Of a stretch of DNA of 15,898 bases, positions 1-8,882 are shown piece after piece. The DNA comes from Phenylobacterium sp. (lineage in GTDB: Bacteria > Pseudomonadota > Alphaproteobacteria > Caulobacterales > Caulobacteraceae). The stretch spans positions 1 to 15,898 of the forward strand of contig JAQGIJ010000039.1 in assembly GCA_028291285.1 (NCBI GenBank), given 5' to 3'. The notes under the pieces were generated by a model that worked only from the letters and a program-made list of their open reading frames with translations, did not search any database and was not told the DNA's origin. Position 1 is the first letter of the stretch. Every line of letters begins with the position of its first letter. The translations under genes were made by a program, and so were the position numbers.

Positions 1-326
1 GCCACCCGGAAAGCCTGCCGGTCAACGACCTGATGCCAATCCCCGGCACGCCACTGGGCGGCTCCACGCCGGTGGACGGCTTCGAGTTCGTCCGCATAAT
101 CGCCGTCGCCCGCCTGGTCTGCCCGAAGTCGGTGGTGCGCATCGCCGCCGGCCGCGAGCACATGAGCCGGGAGCTGCAGTCGCTGTGCTTCCTGGCCGGC
201 GCCAACTCGATCTTCATCGGCGCGCGTCTTCTGACCACCGACAACCCCGACCAGGACCAGGACGCCGCCTTCCTGGCCGAGCTGAAAATGGGGCCGATGA
301 CCGTGCGGCCCACGGCGGATGCCTGA
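1..326 (+). CDS. bioB: Biotin synthase, 3' fragment
   Basis: This is the C-terminal part (about 107 residues) of biotin synthase, the radical SAM enzyme that inserts sulfur into dethiobiotin to make biotin. The frame is open from the left edge, reading [20 protein letters not shown], and stops with TGA at 324-326. [14 protein letters not shown], the [16 protein letters not shown] stretch, the [11 protein letters not shown] stretch and [19 protein letters not shown] are characteristic of the BioB barrel C-terminus. The N-terminal CxxxCxxC cluster lies outside the window. Only 12 bases separate its stop from the bioA stop on the other strand. The identity is secure; the missing 5' part cannot be judged. 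Confidence 0.95.
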   Translation, partial: HPESLPVNDLMPIPGTPLGGSTPVDGFEFVRIIAVARLVCPKSVVRIAAGREHMSRELQSLCFLAGANSIFIGARLLTTDNPDQDQDAAFLAELKMGPMTVRPTADA

Positions 327-338
327 CGCGCCGCGCGG

Positions 339-1616
339 CTAGGCGCAGACCACCGAACGGATTGCGCCGGTCAGCAGCGCCAGCTCGGCGTCCGAGGTGA
401 CGAACGGCGGGGTCAGGTAGACCACCTTGCCCATCGGCCGGATCCAGGCCCCGGCCTCGGCGAACCGCCGGCAATAGTCGCCCACCGGCACGGGCGCGTC
501 GAACTCCACGACGCCGATGGCGCCCCTGACACGGACGTCCACGACGCCCGGCGCGGCGCCGCAGGGCCTGAGGCCGCTCTCCAGCGCCTCGGCGATCCGC
601 GCCACGTCGGCGCGCCAGCTCCCGGTCTCGAAGAGATCCAGCGAGGCGTTGGCCGCCGCACAGGCGAGAGGGTTTCCCATGTAGGTCGGCCCGTGCATCA
701 GCGCGGCCCCGGGATCGTCGGACCAGAAGGCGTCGAACACTTTGCGCCGCGCCACGGCGGCGGACAGCGGCAGGGTTCCGCCGGTCAGCGCCTTCGACAG
801 CGTCACGATATCAGGGACCACGCCCGCGCCCTCGCAGGCGAAAAGGTCGCCGGTGCGGCCAAAACCCACGAAGATCTCGTCGAAGACCAGCAGAACGCCG
901 TGGGCGTCGGCCAGCCGCCGCAGCCGCCGCAGGGTCTCGTCGTCGTGGAACAGCATGCCGCCCGCGCCCTGTACCCTAGGCTCGACCAGGATGGCGGCGA
1001 TCTCGCGGCCCCGCTCGCCCAGCAGCCGGTCGAGGGCGGCCTCGGAGGCCTCGTCCGTCGGCAGGCCGGCGATGACCTGGGCGGGCATGACACCGGCGAA
1101 CAGGCTGTGCATCCCCGCGTCGGGATCGCAGACCGTCATCGTCGCGAGCGTGTCGCCGTGATAGCCGCCCCGGAACGCCAGGAACCGCGCGCGCCCGGCG
1201 ACGCCCCGGTTGATCCAGTACTGGATCGCCATCTTCATCGCGATCTCCACCGAGACCGAGCCGCTCTCGGCGAAGAAGACGTGGTCGAGGTCGCCGGGCA
1301 GCAGGGCCGCGAGCCGCGCCGCCAGCCGGTAGGCCGGCTCGTGCGCCAGCCCGCCGAACATCACGTGCGGGGCCAGCGCCAGCTGCGCCGCCACGGCGTC
1401 TCGGATGTGCGGGTGGTTGTAGCCGTGGCAGGCGGTCCACCACGAGGCGATGCCGTCCACCAGTTCACGCCCGTCGGCGAGGATCAGCCGCGCGCCCTCG
1501 GTGCGCGCAACGGCCAGCGGCGCCGGGGCGGTCTTCATCTGGCAGTAGGGGCGCCAGACGTGCGGCGCGCCTTTCGCCAGCCAGTCCGGCGCCAGCCGGT
1601 CGGGGACCTCGGACAT
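339..1616 (-). CDS. bioA: Adenosylmethionine-8-amino-7-oxononanoate aminotransferase (DAPA synthase)
   Basis: This PLP-dependent class III aminotransferase (425 aa, the usual BioA length) transfers an amino group from S-adenosylmethionine to KAPA to give DAPA in biotin synthesis. Visible motifs are the N-terminal HVWRPYCQMKTAP, the ASWWTACHGYNHP substrate region, FFAESGSVSVEIAMKM, VFDEIFVGFGRTG, LSKALTGGTLPLS with the PLP lysine at about residue 275, and GPTYMGNPLACAAANASLDL. The ATG at 1614-1616 is chosen because GGAG (1624-1627, minus sense) lies seven bases upstream and the protein then begins at the expected point. The frame stays open far beyond this but resembles no protein there. The gene is inverted between bioB and bioF, convergent with the first and divergent from the second. 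Confidence 0.96.
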   Translation of the reverse strand: MSEVPDRLAPDWLAKGAPHVWRPYCQMKTAPAPLAVARTEGARLILADGRELVDGIASWWTACHGYNHPHIRDAVAAQLALAPHVMFGGLAHEPAYRLAARLAALLPGDLDHVFFAESGSVSVEIAMKMAIQYWINRGVAGRARFLAFRGGYHGDTLATMTVCDPDAGMHSLFAGVMPAQVIAGLPTDEASEAALDRLLGERGREIAAILVEPRVQGAGGMLFHDDETLRRLRRLADAHGVLLVFDEIFVGFGRTGDLFACEGAGVVPDIVTLSKALTGGTLPLSAAVARRKVFDAFWSDDPGAALMHGPTYMGNPLACAAANASLDLFETGSWRADVARIAEALESGLRPCGAAPGVVDVRVRGAIGVVEFDAPVPVGDYCRRFAEAGAWIRPMGKVVYLTPPFVTSDAELALLTGAIRSVVCA

Positions 1617-1685
1617 GGACCGGCTCCGTTCACGTTTCGGCCGCGGGTCTTTCGCATGCGCGCAAGGTCGGGCATAGGGCGCGGC
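1617..1685. promoter_or_regulatory. Divergent bioA/bioF control region
   Basis: This 69-base gap must carry the start signals of both bioA (minus) and bioFD (plus). It contains an 8-bp perfect palindrome, CGCATGCG, at 1653-1660, close to the midpoint between the two start codons. No BioR-type box (TTATMKATAA) or clear -35/-10 pair is visible. Treating the palindrome as an operator is a guess; its position is all that supports it. Confidence 0.35.
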
Positions 1686-2837
1686 GTGACCGACACCCTC
1701 ACCGCCTTCGCACAGACGAAGATCGACCAGCTCTCCGCGGTCAGCCTGATGCGCACCCTGAAGCCCACCGCGCGCCTGGACGGCGTCACGGTGGAGCGCG
1801 GCGGCCGGCGGCTGATCTCGTTTTCCTGCAACGACTACCTGGGCCTGTCGCACCACCCGGAGGTGAAGGCCGCCGCCATCCGCGCCATCGAGACCTACGG
1901 CACGGGTTCCGGAGCCTCGCGGCTGATCACCGGCGACAACCCGCTGTTCGCCGAGCTCGAGGCGAAGCTCGCCGCGCTGAAGGGGACCGAGGCCGCCTGC
2001 GTGTTCGGCTCCGGCTTCCTGGCCAACGCCGGCCTCATCCCCACGTTCATTGGCCCCGAGGATCTGGTGCTGGCCGACGAGCTGGCGCACGCCTGCATCT
2101 GGACCGGCGCCAAGCTCACCGGCGGAAAGACCGTGGCCTTCCGGCACAACGACGTGGCCGACCTCGAGGCCAAGCTCGCCGAGCATCGGCCCGCCTCCGG
2201 CCGCGTACTGGTCGCCACCGACGGGGTGTTCTCGATGGACGGGGACATCGCCCCGCTGGACGCCATCAGCCGCGCCTGCCGCGCGCACGACGCCTGGCTG
2301 CTGGTGGATGACGCCCACGGCCTGGGGGTGGTCGGCGACGGAACCGGCACGGTGAAGATGTTCCCGGGCGCCCAGGTCGACCTGCAGATGGGTACGCTCT
2401 CGAAGTCGATCGGCGGCTACGGGGCCTATGTCTGCGCCACCCGGCCGGTGATCGACTTCATCAAGGCCCGCGCGCGGACCGTGGTCTACACCACCGGCCT
2501 GCCGCCCGCGAACGTCGCCGCCGCCCTGGCCGCCCTCGACGTCATGGCGCGCGAGCCGGAGCGCGTGGCTGCGCCGATCGCCCGCGCCCGGCGGCTGACC
2601 GCCGCGCTGAACCTGCCGCCGGCCGAAAGCGCCGTGGTGCCGATCGTGCTGGGCGAGGCGGAGACCGCGCTCGCCGCCGCCAAGGACCTCGAGGACCAGG
2701 GGCTGCTCGTCGTGCCGATCCGCCCGCCCACCGTGCCGGCCGGCACTGCGCGCCTGCGGCTCGCCTTCAGCGCCGAGCACACCGAGGCCCAGGTGGACCG
2801 GCTCGCCGAGGCCGTGCGGCCGTGGCTGCCGCGCTGA
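1686..2837 (+). CDS. bioF: 8-amino-7-oxononanoate synthase (KAPA synthase)
   Basis: This PLP-dependent alpha-oxoamine synthase (383 aa, normal BioF length) condenses pimeloyl-ACP/CoA with alanine to make KAPA, the first step of biotin ring assembly. Landmarks are FSCNDYLGLSHHPEV, YGTGSGASRLITGDNPLF, FGSGFLANAGLIP, VATDGVFSMDGD, LLVDDAHGLGVVG and TLSKSIGGYGAYV, with the PLP lysine at residue 240. A GTG at 1686 is taken as start because the product (VTDTLTAFAQTKID) begins like family members; GGG at 1677-1679 could be a weak ribosome site. An in-frame ATG at 1656 would add ten residues. The stop overlaps the bioD start by 16 bases, so the two are probably co-translated. Confidence 0.95.
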   Translation: MTDTLTAFAQTKIDQLSAVSLMRTLKPTARLDGVTVERGGRRLISFSCNDYLGLSHHPEVKAAAIRAIETYGTGSGASRLITGDNPLFAELEAKLAALKGTEAACVFGSGFLANAGLIPTFIGPEDLVLADELAHACIWTGAKLTGGKTVAFRHNDVADLEAKLAEHRPASGRVLVATDGVFSMDGDIAPLDAISRACRAHDAWLLVDDAHGLGVVGDGTGTVKMFPGAQVDLQMGTLSKSIGGYGAYVCATRPVIDFIKARARTVVYTTGLPPANVAAALAALDVMAREPERVAAPIARARRLTAALNLPPAESAVVPIVLGEAETALAAAKDLEDQGLLVVPIRPPTVPAGTARLRLAFSAEHTEAQVDRLAEAVRPWLPR

Positions 2838-3514
2838 GCGGTCGCGCGCTGCACGTCGCGGGCGCCCACACCGACATCGGCAAGACCCACGTCGCCTGCG
2901 GCCTGATCCGCGCCGCGCGCGCGCGCGGGCTCTCCTGCGACGCCTTCAAGCCGGTGCTGAGCGGCTTCGACCGCGCGCACTGGGCGCAGAGCGACGCCGG
3001 CCGGCTGCTGGCGGCGCTGGGCCGCCGCGACAGCGACCTGGACACCATCTCCCCGCTGCGGTTCGCCGCCCCGCTCGCCCCGCCGATGGCCGCCCGGCGC
3101 GAAGGCCTGCGCCTCGAGATGGCGGCCATCCTCGAACACTGCCGCGCCTGGCTCGCCGGGAGCGCGGCCGAGCTCAGGCTCCTGGAGGGCGCGGGCGGGC
3201 TGATGTCGCCGATCGCCGAGGACGGGACCGTGCTCGACCTCGCCGCTGCGCTCGGCCTGCCCTCGATCCTGGTGGGCGGCGGCTATCTGGGCGCGGTCAG
3301 CCACACGCTCACGGCGCTCGAGGTGATGCGCGGCCGCGGCCTGCCTTTGCTGGCGGTGGTCGTCAGCGAGGACGGCGGGCCGGAGGCTCCGGCCTTCGCC
3401 GAGACGGTCGAGATGGTGCGCGCCTTCGCTGGCGACGCTCCCGTGGTGTCGGCGCCGCGGGGCGAGGATCGTCCTTGGGCCGAGGCGCTGCTCGATCTCG
3501 CTTTCGCGCGATGA
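2822..3514 (+). CDS. bioD: Dethiobiotin synthetase
   Basis: This ATP-dependent carboxylase (230 aa) closes the ureido ring of DAPA to give dethiobiotin. The P-loop near the N-terminus reads [10 protein letters not shown] (residues 14-23), a variant of the usual GTDTx[13 protein letters not shown] matches the KPVxSG substrate-binding stretch, [11 protein letters not shown] matches PxxAAxxEG, and [16 protein letters not shown] is the second conserved loop. The start is GTG at 2822, inside the 3' end of bioF. The 16-base overlap indicates a bioFD operon. Family assignment is firm. The Ala and His in the P-loop are departures from the commonest sequence but leave the GKT intact. Confidence 0.94.
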   Translation: MAAALSGRALHVAGAHTDIGKTHVACGLIRAARARGLSCDAFKPVLSGFDRAHWAQSDAGRLLAALGRRDSDLDTISPLRFAAPLAPPMAARREGLRLEMAAILEHCRAWLAGSAAELRLLEGAGGLMSPIAEDGTVLDLAAALGLPSILVGGGYLGAVSHTLTALEVMRGRGLPLLAVVVSEDGGPEAPAFAETVEMVRAFAGDAPVVSAPRGEDRPWAEALLDLAFAR

Positions 3515-3575
3515 TCGCAGCAGGGGTGGCCGCGGGACCGCCGCGTACCTACCTTCACCGCGCAGAGGGGGCCGC

Positions 3576-4498
<923 letters not shown>

Positions 4499-4502
<4 letters not shown>

Positions 4503-5260
4503 ACCTGCACGCCGTGGCCGCGATCTACCGCTTCGAGATGGCGCGGACCTTCCGCACCCTGGTGCAGTCCCTCGCCGCGCCGGTGATCAGCACCTCGCTC
4601 TACTTCATCGTCTTCGGCGCGGCGATCGGCAGCCGCATCTCGAAGGTGGACGGGGTCTCCTACGGGGCCTTCATCGTGCCGGGCCTGATCATGCTCTCGG
4701 TGCTGACGGAGAGCATCTCCAACGGCTCGTTCGGCATCTACATGCCGAAGTTCGCCGGCACCATCTACGAGGTGCTGTCGGCGCCGATCTCCGCGGTGGA
4801 GATCCTCGCCGGCTACGTCGGCGCGGCGGCGTCCAAGTCGGTGATGCTGGGGACCGTGATCCTGGTCACCGCGCGCCTCTTCGTGCCGTTCGAGATCGTC
4901 CACCCGTTCTGGATGATCGCCTTCCTGGTGCTGACCTCGGTGACCTTCAGCCTGCTCGGCTTCCTGACGGGGATCTGGGCGGACGGCTTCGAGAAGCTCT
5001 CGATCATTCCCATGCTGGTGATCACGCCGCTGACCTTCCTGGGCGGCAGCTTCTACTCGATCCGCATGCTGCCGCCGCTCTGGCAGAAGATCGCCCTGTT
5101 CAATCCGGTGGTCTACCTGGTGAGCGGCTTCCGCTGGGCCTTCTACGGCGTCTCCGACGTCGCCGTGGGCCTCAGCCTCGCGGCGACCGCGGGCTTCCTC
5201 GTCATCTGCCTGCTCGCCGCCGCCCGCATTTTCGCGACGGGGTGGCGGCTGAAGACGTAA
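4499..5260 (+). CDS. ABC-2 type transporter permease (YadH/NodJ-like)
   Basis: This 253-aa inner-membrane permease pairs with the ATPase upstream; their coding regions overlap in ATGA, indicating translational coupling. A cytoplasmic N-terminus ([19 protein letters not shown]) is followed by about six hydrophobic segments, near residues 21-42, 60-80, 105-125, 138-160, 168-190 and 225-245. The family-type stretches [65 protein letters not shown] and [17 protein letters not shown] are present. This subfamily is annotated for polysaccharide, lipid or drug export, but no substrate-specific feature is visible. Its stop is followed by a strong GC hairpin. Confidence 0.9.
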
Positions 5261-5262
5261 GT

Positions 5263-5283
5263 GCCCGCGCGCGGCGCGCGGGC
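5263..5283. terminator. GC-rich hairpin between convergent genes
   Basis: The arms GCCCGCGCG (5263-5271) and CGCGCGGGC (5275-5283) are a perfect 9-bp inverted repeat with a 3-base loop, placed two bases after the permease stop and 12 bases before the end of ptsH on the other strand. Neither side has a T-run, so it is not a textbook intrinsic terminator. It could still stall or stabilise transcripts from both directions. Confidence 0.5.
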
Positions 5284-5295
5284 GGAGAGGAAGAG

Positions 5296-5574
5296 CTACT
5301 CGTCCTCGTCGAAGCGGCGCGCGACCAGGTCGGCCAGGGCGTTCACGGCCTCGAGGGCTTGCGGGCCCTCGGCCTCGATCTCGATGCAGCAGCCGGGGCC
5401 GGCGGCCAGCATCATCAGGCCCATGATGGAGCGGGCGTCGACGGTCTGGCCCTCGCGGCTGACGCGGACCTCGGCGTCGAAGTCGGTGGCCAGCTTGACG
5501 AACTTGGCCGAGGCGCGGGCGTGCAGCCCACGCTTGTTGACGATGTCGACCGTGCGCCGGGCCTCTTCGCTCAC
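5296..5574 (-). CDS. ptsH: Phosphocarrier protein HPr
   Basis: This 92-residue HPr carries phosphate in the phosphotransferase chain. The active-site motif NKRGLHARASAKFV places the phosphorylated histidine at residue 18, and DARSIMGLMMLAA holds the regulatory serine at residue 49, the position HPr kinase modifies. The start is GTG at 5574, which overlaps the EIIA stop as GTGA, so translation is probably coupled. No sugar-specific EIIB/EIIC lies nearby. As in other alphaproteobacteria the protein is therefore likely to act in regulation, receiving phosphate from an EI/PtsP encoded elsewhere, rather than in sugar uptake. The acidic tail RRFDEDE ends just before the convergent hairpin. Confidence 0.95.
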   Translation of the reverse strand: MSEEARRTVDIVNKRGLHARASAKFVKLATDFDAEVRVSREGQTVDARSIMGLMMLAAGPGCCIEIEAEGPQALEAVNALADLVARRFDEDE

Positions 5575-5975
5575 TTCTCGCCGGCCAGGACGTAGGAGGC
5601 GACGGAGATGTACTTGCGGCCGGCCTCCTGGGCGCAGGCGACCGCCTCTTCCAGGGTCTGCCGGTTGCGGACGCTGGCGAGCTTGATGAGCATCGGCAGG
5701 TTGAGGCCGGCGATGACCTCCGCCTTGGTCTGCTCCATGACCGAGATGGCGAGGTTGGACGGCGTGCCGCCGAACATGTCGGTCAGCAGGATCACGCCGG
5801 CGCCGGTGCTGACCCGATGGCAAGCGTCGAGGATGTCCTGCCGGCGGCGCTCCATGTCGTCCTCCGGGCCGATGCAGATGGCCTCGACGGCGGACTGCGG
5901 ACCGACCACGTGCTCCATGGCGAAGACGAATTCCTCCGCCAGTCGCCCGTGGGTCACGATCACGAGCCCGATCAT
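5571..5975 (-). CDS. PTS system EIIA component, mannose/fructose (EIIA-Man) family
   Basis: This 134-aa cytoplasmic EIIA-Man domain protein starts MIGLVIVTHGRLAEE, with the phosphorylatable histidine at residue 9. GVILLTDMFGGTPSNLA and GLNLPMLIKLASVR are the other conserved loops of the family. It accepts phosphate from HPr. With no EIIB or EIIC alongside, it is probably a stand-alone regulatory EIIA, as known for this operon type in alphaproteobacteria. It follows hprK after a 57-base gap and overlaps the ptsH start by four bases. A GAGAG upstream of its ATG is the likely ribosome site. The family is often annotated as manX or ptsM; no symbol is assigned here. Confidence 0.93.
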   Translation of the reverse strand: MIGLVIVTHGRLAEEFVFAMEHVVGPQSAVEAICIGPEDDMERRRQDILDACHRVSTGAGVILLTDMFGGTPSNLAISVMEQTKAEVIAGLNLPMLIKLASVRNRQTLEEAVACAQEAGRKYISVASYVLAGEK

Positions 5976-6032
5976 GCCAAGTCTCTCAAGGGGTTCCCCG
6001 ACCGCCGCACGCTTCGCGCCTCGCGAGCCGTG

Positions 6033-6467
6033 CTACATACGCCTCTGGCCAGAGACGTAAAGAGCAGCCAAGGCGCGACCCAGTTTCGCAGGGGCGGAGG
6101 CTTCGCGGTAGGGCAGCACGATCGCTGGAAGCCGTACCGCCAGGCGGTCGGCGAAGGCAGGTTCCGGCAGGCGCTCCGGCGCGCCGGGCTGCACGACCAG
6201 CACGATCTCGCAGAAGGGCAGGGCGGCGTCCCGCACGACGTCGAGGCCGCGCACCTCGATCAGCCCCTTCAGCGCGTCCGGCGCGCGCCCGAAGAGCCGG
6301 CCATCGGCGGCCCACAAGAGCACGCGGTCGTCGGCCACCAGCCGGAAGCCCGCCTCCAGCGCGCGGATCGCCAGATCGCTCTTGCCCGCGCCCGAGGGGC
6401 CTTCGATCAGCGCGCCCTTCCAGCGCCCCCCGATCCGCTGCGCCAGCAGGCCGGCGTGGGCGATCAT
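6033..6467 (-). CDS. hprK: Short HPr kinase/phosphorylase (C-terminal domain only)
   Basis: HPr kinase phosphorylates the regulatory serine of HPr. The protein has 144 aa, about half the roughly 310 aa of Gram-positive enzymes, and lacks their N-terminal domain; this is the usual alphaproteobacterial form. Walker A is GPSGAGKSD (23-31), followed by FRLVADDRV (41-49) and the HPrK signature-like GLIEVRGLDVV (68-78). Its ATG overlaps the chvG stop (ATGA, 6464-6467), so its synthesis is tied to the sensor kinase. Its substrate HPr is two genes downstream. Whether the short form keeps phosphorylase activity cannot be read from the sequence. Confidence 0.93.
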   Translation of the reverse strand: MIAHAGLLAQRIGGRWKGALIEGPSGAGKSDLAIRALEAGFRLVADDRVLLWAADGRLFGRAPDALKGLIEVRGLDVVRDAALPFCEIVLVVQPGAPERLPEPAFADRLAVRLPAIVLPYREASAPAKLGRALAALYVSGQRRM

Positions 6468-8062
6468 GGGCGCGCCTCCGGCAGGGTGAGCAGGAACATC
6501 GCCCCGACTACCCGGCCGTCCTCGGTGACCCGGTTCTTGGCCACCAGGGCGCCGCCGTGCGCCTCGGCGATCTGGCGGGCGATGGAGAGGCCGAGCCCGG
6601 AATTGCCGCCGAACGCCTGGCCCTTCGGGCGGGAGGTGTAGAAGCGCTCGAAGATGGTTTCCAGGTTCTCCGGCGGGATCCCCGGCCCGCTGTCGCTGAC
6701 CGTCACCACGGCGCGTTCGCGCACGTGGGCGAGGGCCACCAGCACCTCCTCGCCGGGCGGGCTGAAGGAGCGGGCGTTGTCGATCAGGTTGCGGAAGATC
6801 TGTCCGAGCGGCCCCTCGCGCCCGCGCACGACGAGCCGACCGGGCGCGCTCGGACGCTGGAAGCGCACGCTGGGCTCGCCGAGGCGGGTGCGCGCCTGAT
6901 AGGTGCCGACGATGTCGCCGATGAGCCGGTCGAGGTCGACGATCTTCGGCTGGTCGCGGGAGAGCTCGGCGTCCAGCCGCGAGGCGTTGGAGATGTCGGT
7001 GACCAGCCGGTCGAGCCGCTGGACGTCGTTCTTCAGGATGCCGAGCAGCCGCTCGCGGGCCGCGGGATCGCTGACCAGGTCGAGGGTCTCCACGGCCGAG
7101 CGCAGGGAGGTCAGCGGGTTGCGGATCTCATGGGCGACATCGGCGGCGAAGCTCTCGATCGCGTCCATCCGCTCCGACAGCGACTGGGTCATGGCCTCCA
7201 GCGAGCGGGTCAGATCGCCCAGCTCGTCGTCGCGCCTGGCGAGGGCGGGGAGCGAGATCGCCCGCGCGCCGGCCAGCCGCACCCGGTCCGCCGCCCGCGC
7301 CAGCCGCAGCACAGGCTGGGCGATCAGGCTGTTCAGCATCAGCGAGGAGATCAGCATCACCGTGATCGCGATCAGGATGAAGGGGATCAGCGCGATCCGC
7401 TCGCGGGCGATGATCTCGTCCACGTCGCTGGCCTCCAGCGTCAGCACGCCCAGGACCGCCCGCACGTGCTGGATCGGGATCGAGACCGAGACCACCCGCT
7501 GGCCCGAGTCGCCCCGCCGGACCTGGGCGACATGGCGGCCGCGCAACGCCGAGGTCACCTCTCCGGCCAGCGCCTCGCGGCCCTCCCGGCTCGCCACCCT
7601 GGGCTTGCGGCGGCCGAGATCGAGCGCAAAGCCGTCCTGCGCGCCGCGCGGCTTGGCGGGGGGAAGGACGCGCGATTCCACCCGGTCGGCGACCCAGTCG
7701 GAATCGGCGATCAGCTTGCCGCTGGCGTCGAACAGCCGCGCGCGCTGGGTCTTGGGATTGGCCAGCAGCTGCAGGACCTGGCTCGCATATGTGGGGTCCA
7801 TGGCGGGCGAGGGCTCGCCCACCGTCGCGGCCTGGTCGATGATGGTCGCCATCAGCTCGCCCTGGGTGGTCAGGCTGTCGATGCGCGCGTTGACGAGGCC
7901 GCGGCGCAGCTCGTTCAGGATCAGGGCGCCGGCGATGAGGATCGCCAGCCCCAGCATGTTGAGCGCGATGATCAGCCTGCCGAGGCGTGAACCGGGCAGC
8001 CAACGGGTCCGCAGCGAGCGCCGCTTGCGCTCAGGTTTCGCGGTATCGGTAGCCGACGCCAT
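6464..8062 (-). CDS. chvG: Sensor histidine kinase ChvG (ExoS-like)
   Basis: This membrane-bound sensor kinase (532 aa) partners ChvI; in alphaproteobacteria the pair responds to acid and envelope stress. A basic N-terminus leads to TM1 (about 30-49), a periplasmic sensor region (about 50-223) and TM2 (about 224-248). A HAMP segment and the H-box [15 protein letters not shown] follow, with phosphorylated His311. The ATPase domain has the N-box [14 protein letters not shown]1 [12 protein letters not shown]-box ERFYTSRP and G2 [13 protein letters not shown]. The start ATG (8060-8062) lies inside chvI, a 32-base overlap. The frame stays open upstream, but that part is chvI read out of phase. Its ribosome site is weak, consistent with coupling to chvI translation. 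Confidence 0.93.
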   Translation of the reverse strand: MASATDTAKPERKRRSLRTRWLPGSRLGRLIIALNMLGLAILIAGALILNELRRGLVNARIDSLTTQGELMATIIDQAATVGEPSPAMDPTYASQVLQLLANPKTQRARLFDASGKLIADSDWVADRVESRVLPPAKPRGAQDGFALDLGRRKPRVASREGREALAGEVTSALRGRHVAQVRRGDSGQRVVSVSIPIQHVRAVLGVLTLEASDVDEIIARERIALIPFILIAITVMLISSLMLNSLIAQPVLRLARAADRVRLAGARAISLPALARRDDELGDLTRSLEAMTQSLSERMDAIESFAADVAHEIRNPLTSLRSAVETLDLVSDPAARERLLGILKNDVQRLDRLVTDISNASRLDAELSRDQPKIVDLDRLIGDIVGTYQARTRLGEPSVRFQRPSAPGRLVVRGREGPLGQIFRNLIDNARSFSPPGEEVLVALAHVRERAVVTVSDSGPGIPPENLETIFERFYTSRPKGQAFGGNSGLGLSIARQIAEAHGGALVAKNRVTEDGRVVGAMFLLTLPEARP

Positions 8063-8747
8063 ACAAGGTTTCGATCGCGTCGAACTCGGGATCCACGTCG
8101 CGGAACTTCTTGCGCATGCGCTTGATGTGGCTGTCGATCGTCCGGTCGTCGACATAGACCTGATCGTCGTAGGCCGCGTCCATCAGGTTGTCGCGGCTCT
8201 TCACGAACCCCGGACGCTGGGCCAGCGACTGCAGCAGCAGGAACTCGGTCACGGTCAGCTTCACAGGCTTGCCGTCCCAGAGGCAGTCGTGCCGGGCCGG
8301 GTCCAGGGTGAGCTTGCCGCGCTTGATGGCGCGCGCCGCGCCTTCCGCCGTCGCGGGCCCGTTCGCCGGCGGCTCCTCCGCGTCGATCCCGGCGCGGCGC
8401 AGCACGGCCTTCACCCGCTCGATCAGCAGACGCTGGCTGAACGGCTTGTGGATGTAGTCGTCAGCGCCGAGGTTGAACCCCAGGATCTCGTCGATCTCCT
8501 CGTCCTTCGAGGTGAGGATGATCACCGGCAGGTCGGAGGAGCGGCGCAGCCGGCGCAGCACCTCCATGCCGTCCATCCTCGGCATCTTCACGTCGAGGAT
8601 CGCCATGTCCGGGGGTTCGTTCTCCAGCGCCGCCAGGCCGGTCGCGCCGTCGTAGTAGGCCTTGACCGTATGGCCATGGCTTTCCAGCGCCAGGCTGACC
8701 GATGCGACGATGTTCTCGTCGTCGTCCACCAGGGTGATCTTGGCCAT
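8031..8747 (-). CDS. chvI: Response regulator ChvI (OmpR/PhoB family)
   Basis: This 238-aa DNA-binding response regulator is the first gene of the five-gene minus-strand operon. The receiver domain (about 1-120) has the acidic cluster VDDDEN, phospho-acceptor Asp52 in [14 protein letters not shown], the ILTSKDEE switch Thr and HKPFSQRLL lysine. The winged-helix domain covers about 140-238, with [46 protein letters not shown] and GVGYRY. The sequence [18 protein letters not shown] is strongly ChvI-like. ATG at 8745-8747 is preceded by a GGAG-containing leader at somewhat long spacing. chvG starts inside its last codons. Confidence 0.96.
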   Translation of the reverse strand: MAKITLVDDDENIVASVSLALESHGHTVKAYYDGATGLAALENEPPDMAILDVKMPRMDGMEVLRRLRRSSDLPVIILTSKDEEIDEILGFNLGADDYIHKPFSQRLLIERVKAVLRRAGIDAEEPPANGPATAEGAARAIKRGKLTLDPARHDCLWDGKPVKLTVTEFLLLQSLAQRPGFVKSRDNLMDAAYDDQVYVDDRTIDSHIKRMRKKFRDVDPEFDAIETLYGVGYRYRET

Positions 8748-8783
8748 CTTCTGCTCGATATCTCCTGAACGAAGCGTTGGTGA

Positions 8784-8811
8784 AGCTAGTCATGCCGCCC
8801 TGTGGCCTCAA
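8784..8811 (-). promoter_or_regulatory. Candidate chvI operon promoter
   Basis: On the minus strand, TTGAGG (plus 8806-8811) and CTAGCT (plus 8784-8789) are 16 bases apart. CTAGCTTC resembles the GCTANAWC -10 element of the Caulobacter housekeeping sigma factor. Transcription would start about 28 bases before the chvI ATG. Spacing and placement fit, but the match is partial. Confidence 0.35.
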
Positions 8812-8834
8812 TGGGGCGAAGAGGGACGGATCAA

Positions 8835-8872
8835 CCCGGCCTTAAGAGGAATGCCCGTAGGTCTTGGCCGGG
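8835..8872 (+). repeat. 7-bp inverted repeat in the leader of the 8883 gene
   Basis: CCCGGCC (8835-8841) and GGCCGGG (8866-8872) are perfect complements separated by 24 bases. The right arm overlaps the start of the GGGGGA ribosome site. This could be a leader hairpin that limits translation, or chance in GC-rich DNA. Confidence 0.35.
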
Positions 8873-8882
8873 GGACCCATAG

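Noticed and set aside
693..1655. Open plus-strand frame joined to bioF on its 5' side
   Set aside because: It is the antisense of bioA with shadow composition. BioF begins at 1686 (or at most 1656).
1617..1685. BioR or BirA type biotin operator
   Set aside because: No TTATMKATAA-like or other known biotin operator sequence is present in the gap.
1617..2780. Continuous open frame extending bioA upstream to about 813 residues on the minus strand
   Set aside because: The extra part is the antisense of bioF, rich in Gly/Arg/Ala/Gln/His with no family resemblance. A good ribosome site and the normal BioA N-terminus lie at 1616.
6903..8768. 621-residue plus-strand open frame opposite chvG and chvI
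   Set aside because: It is Ser/Arg-rich antisense of two well-conserved signalling genes. Long open frames of this kind are common in DNA with high third-position GC.
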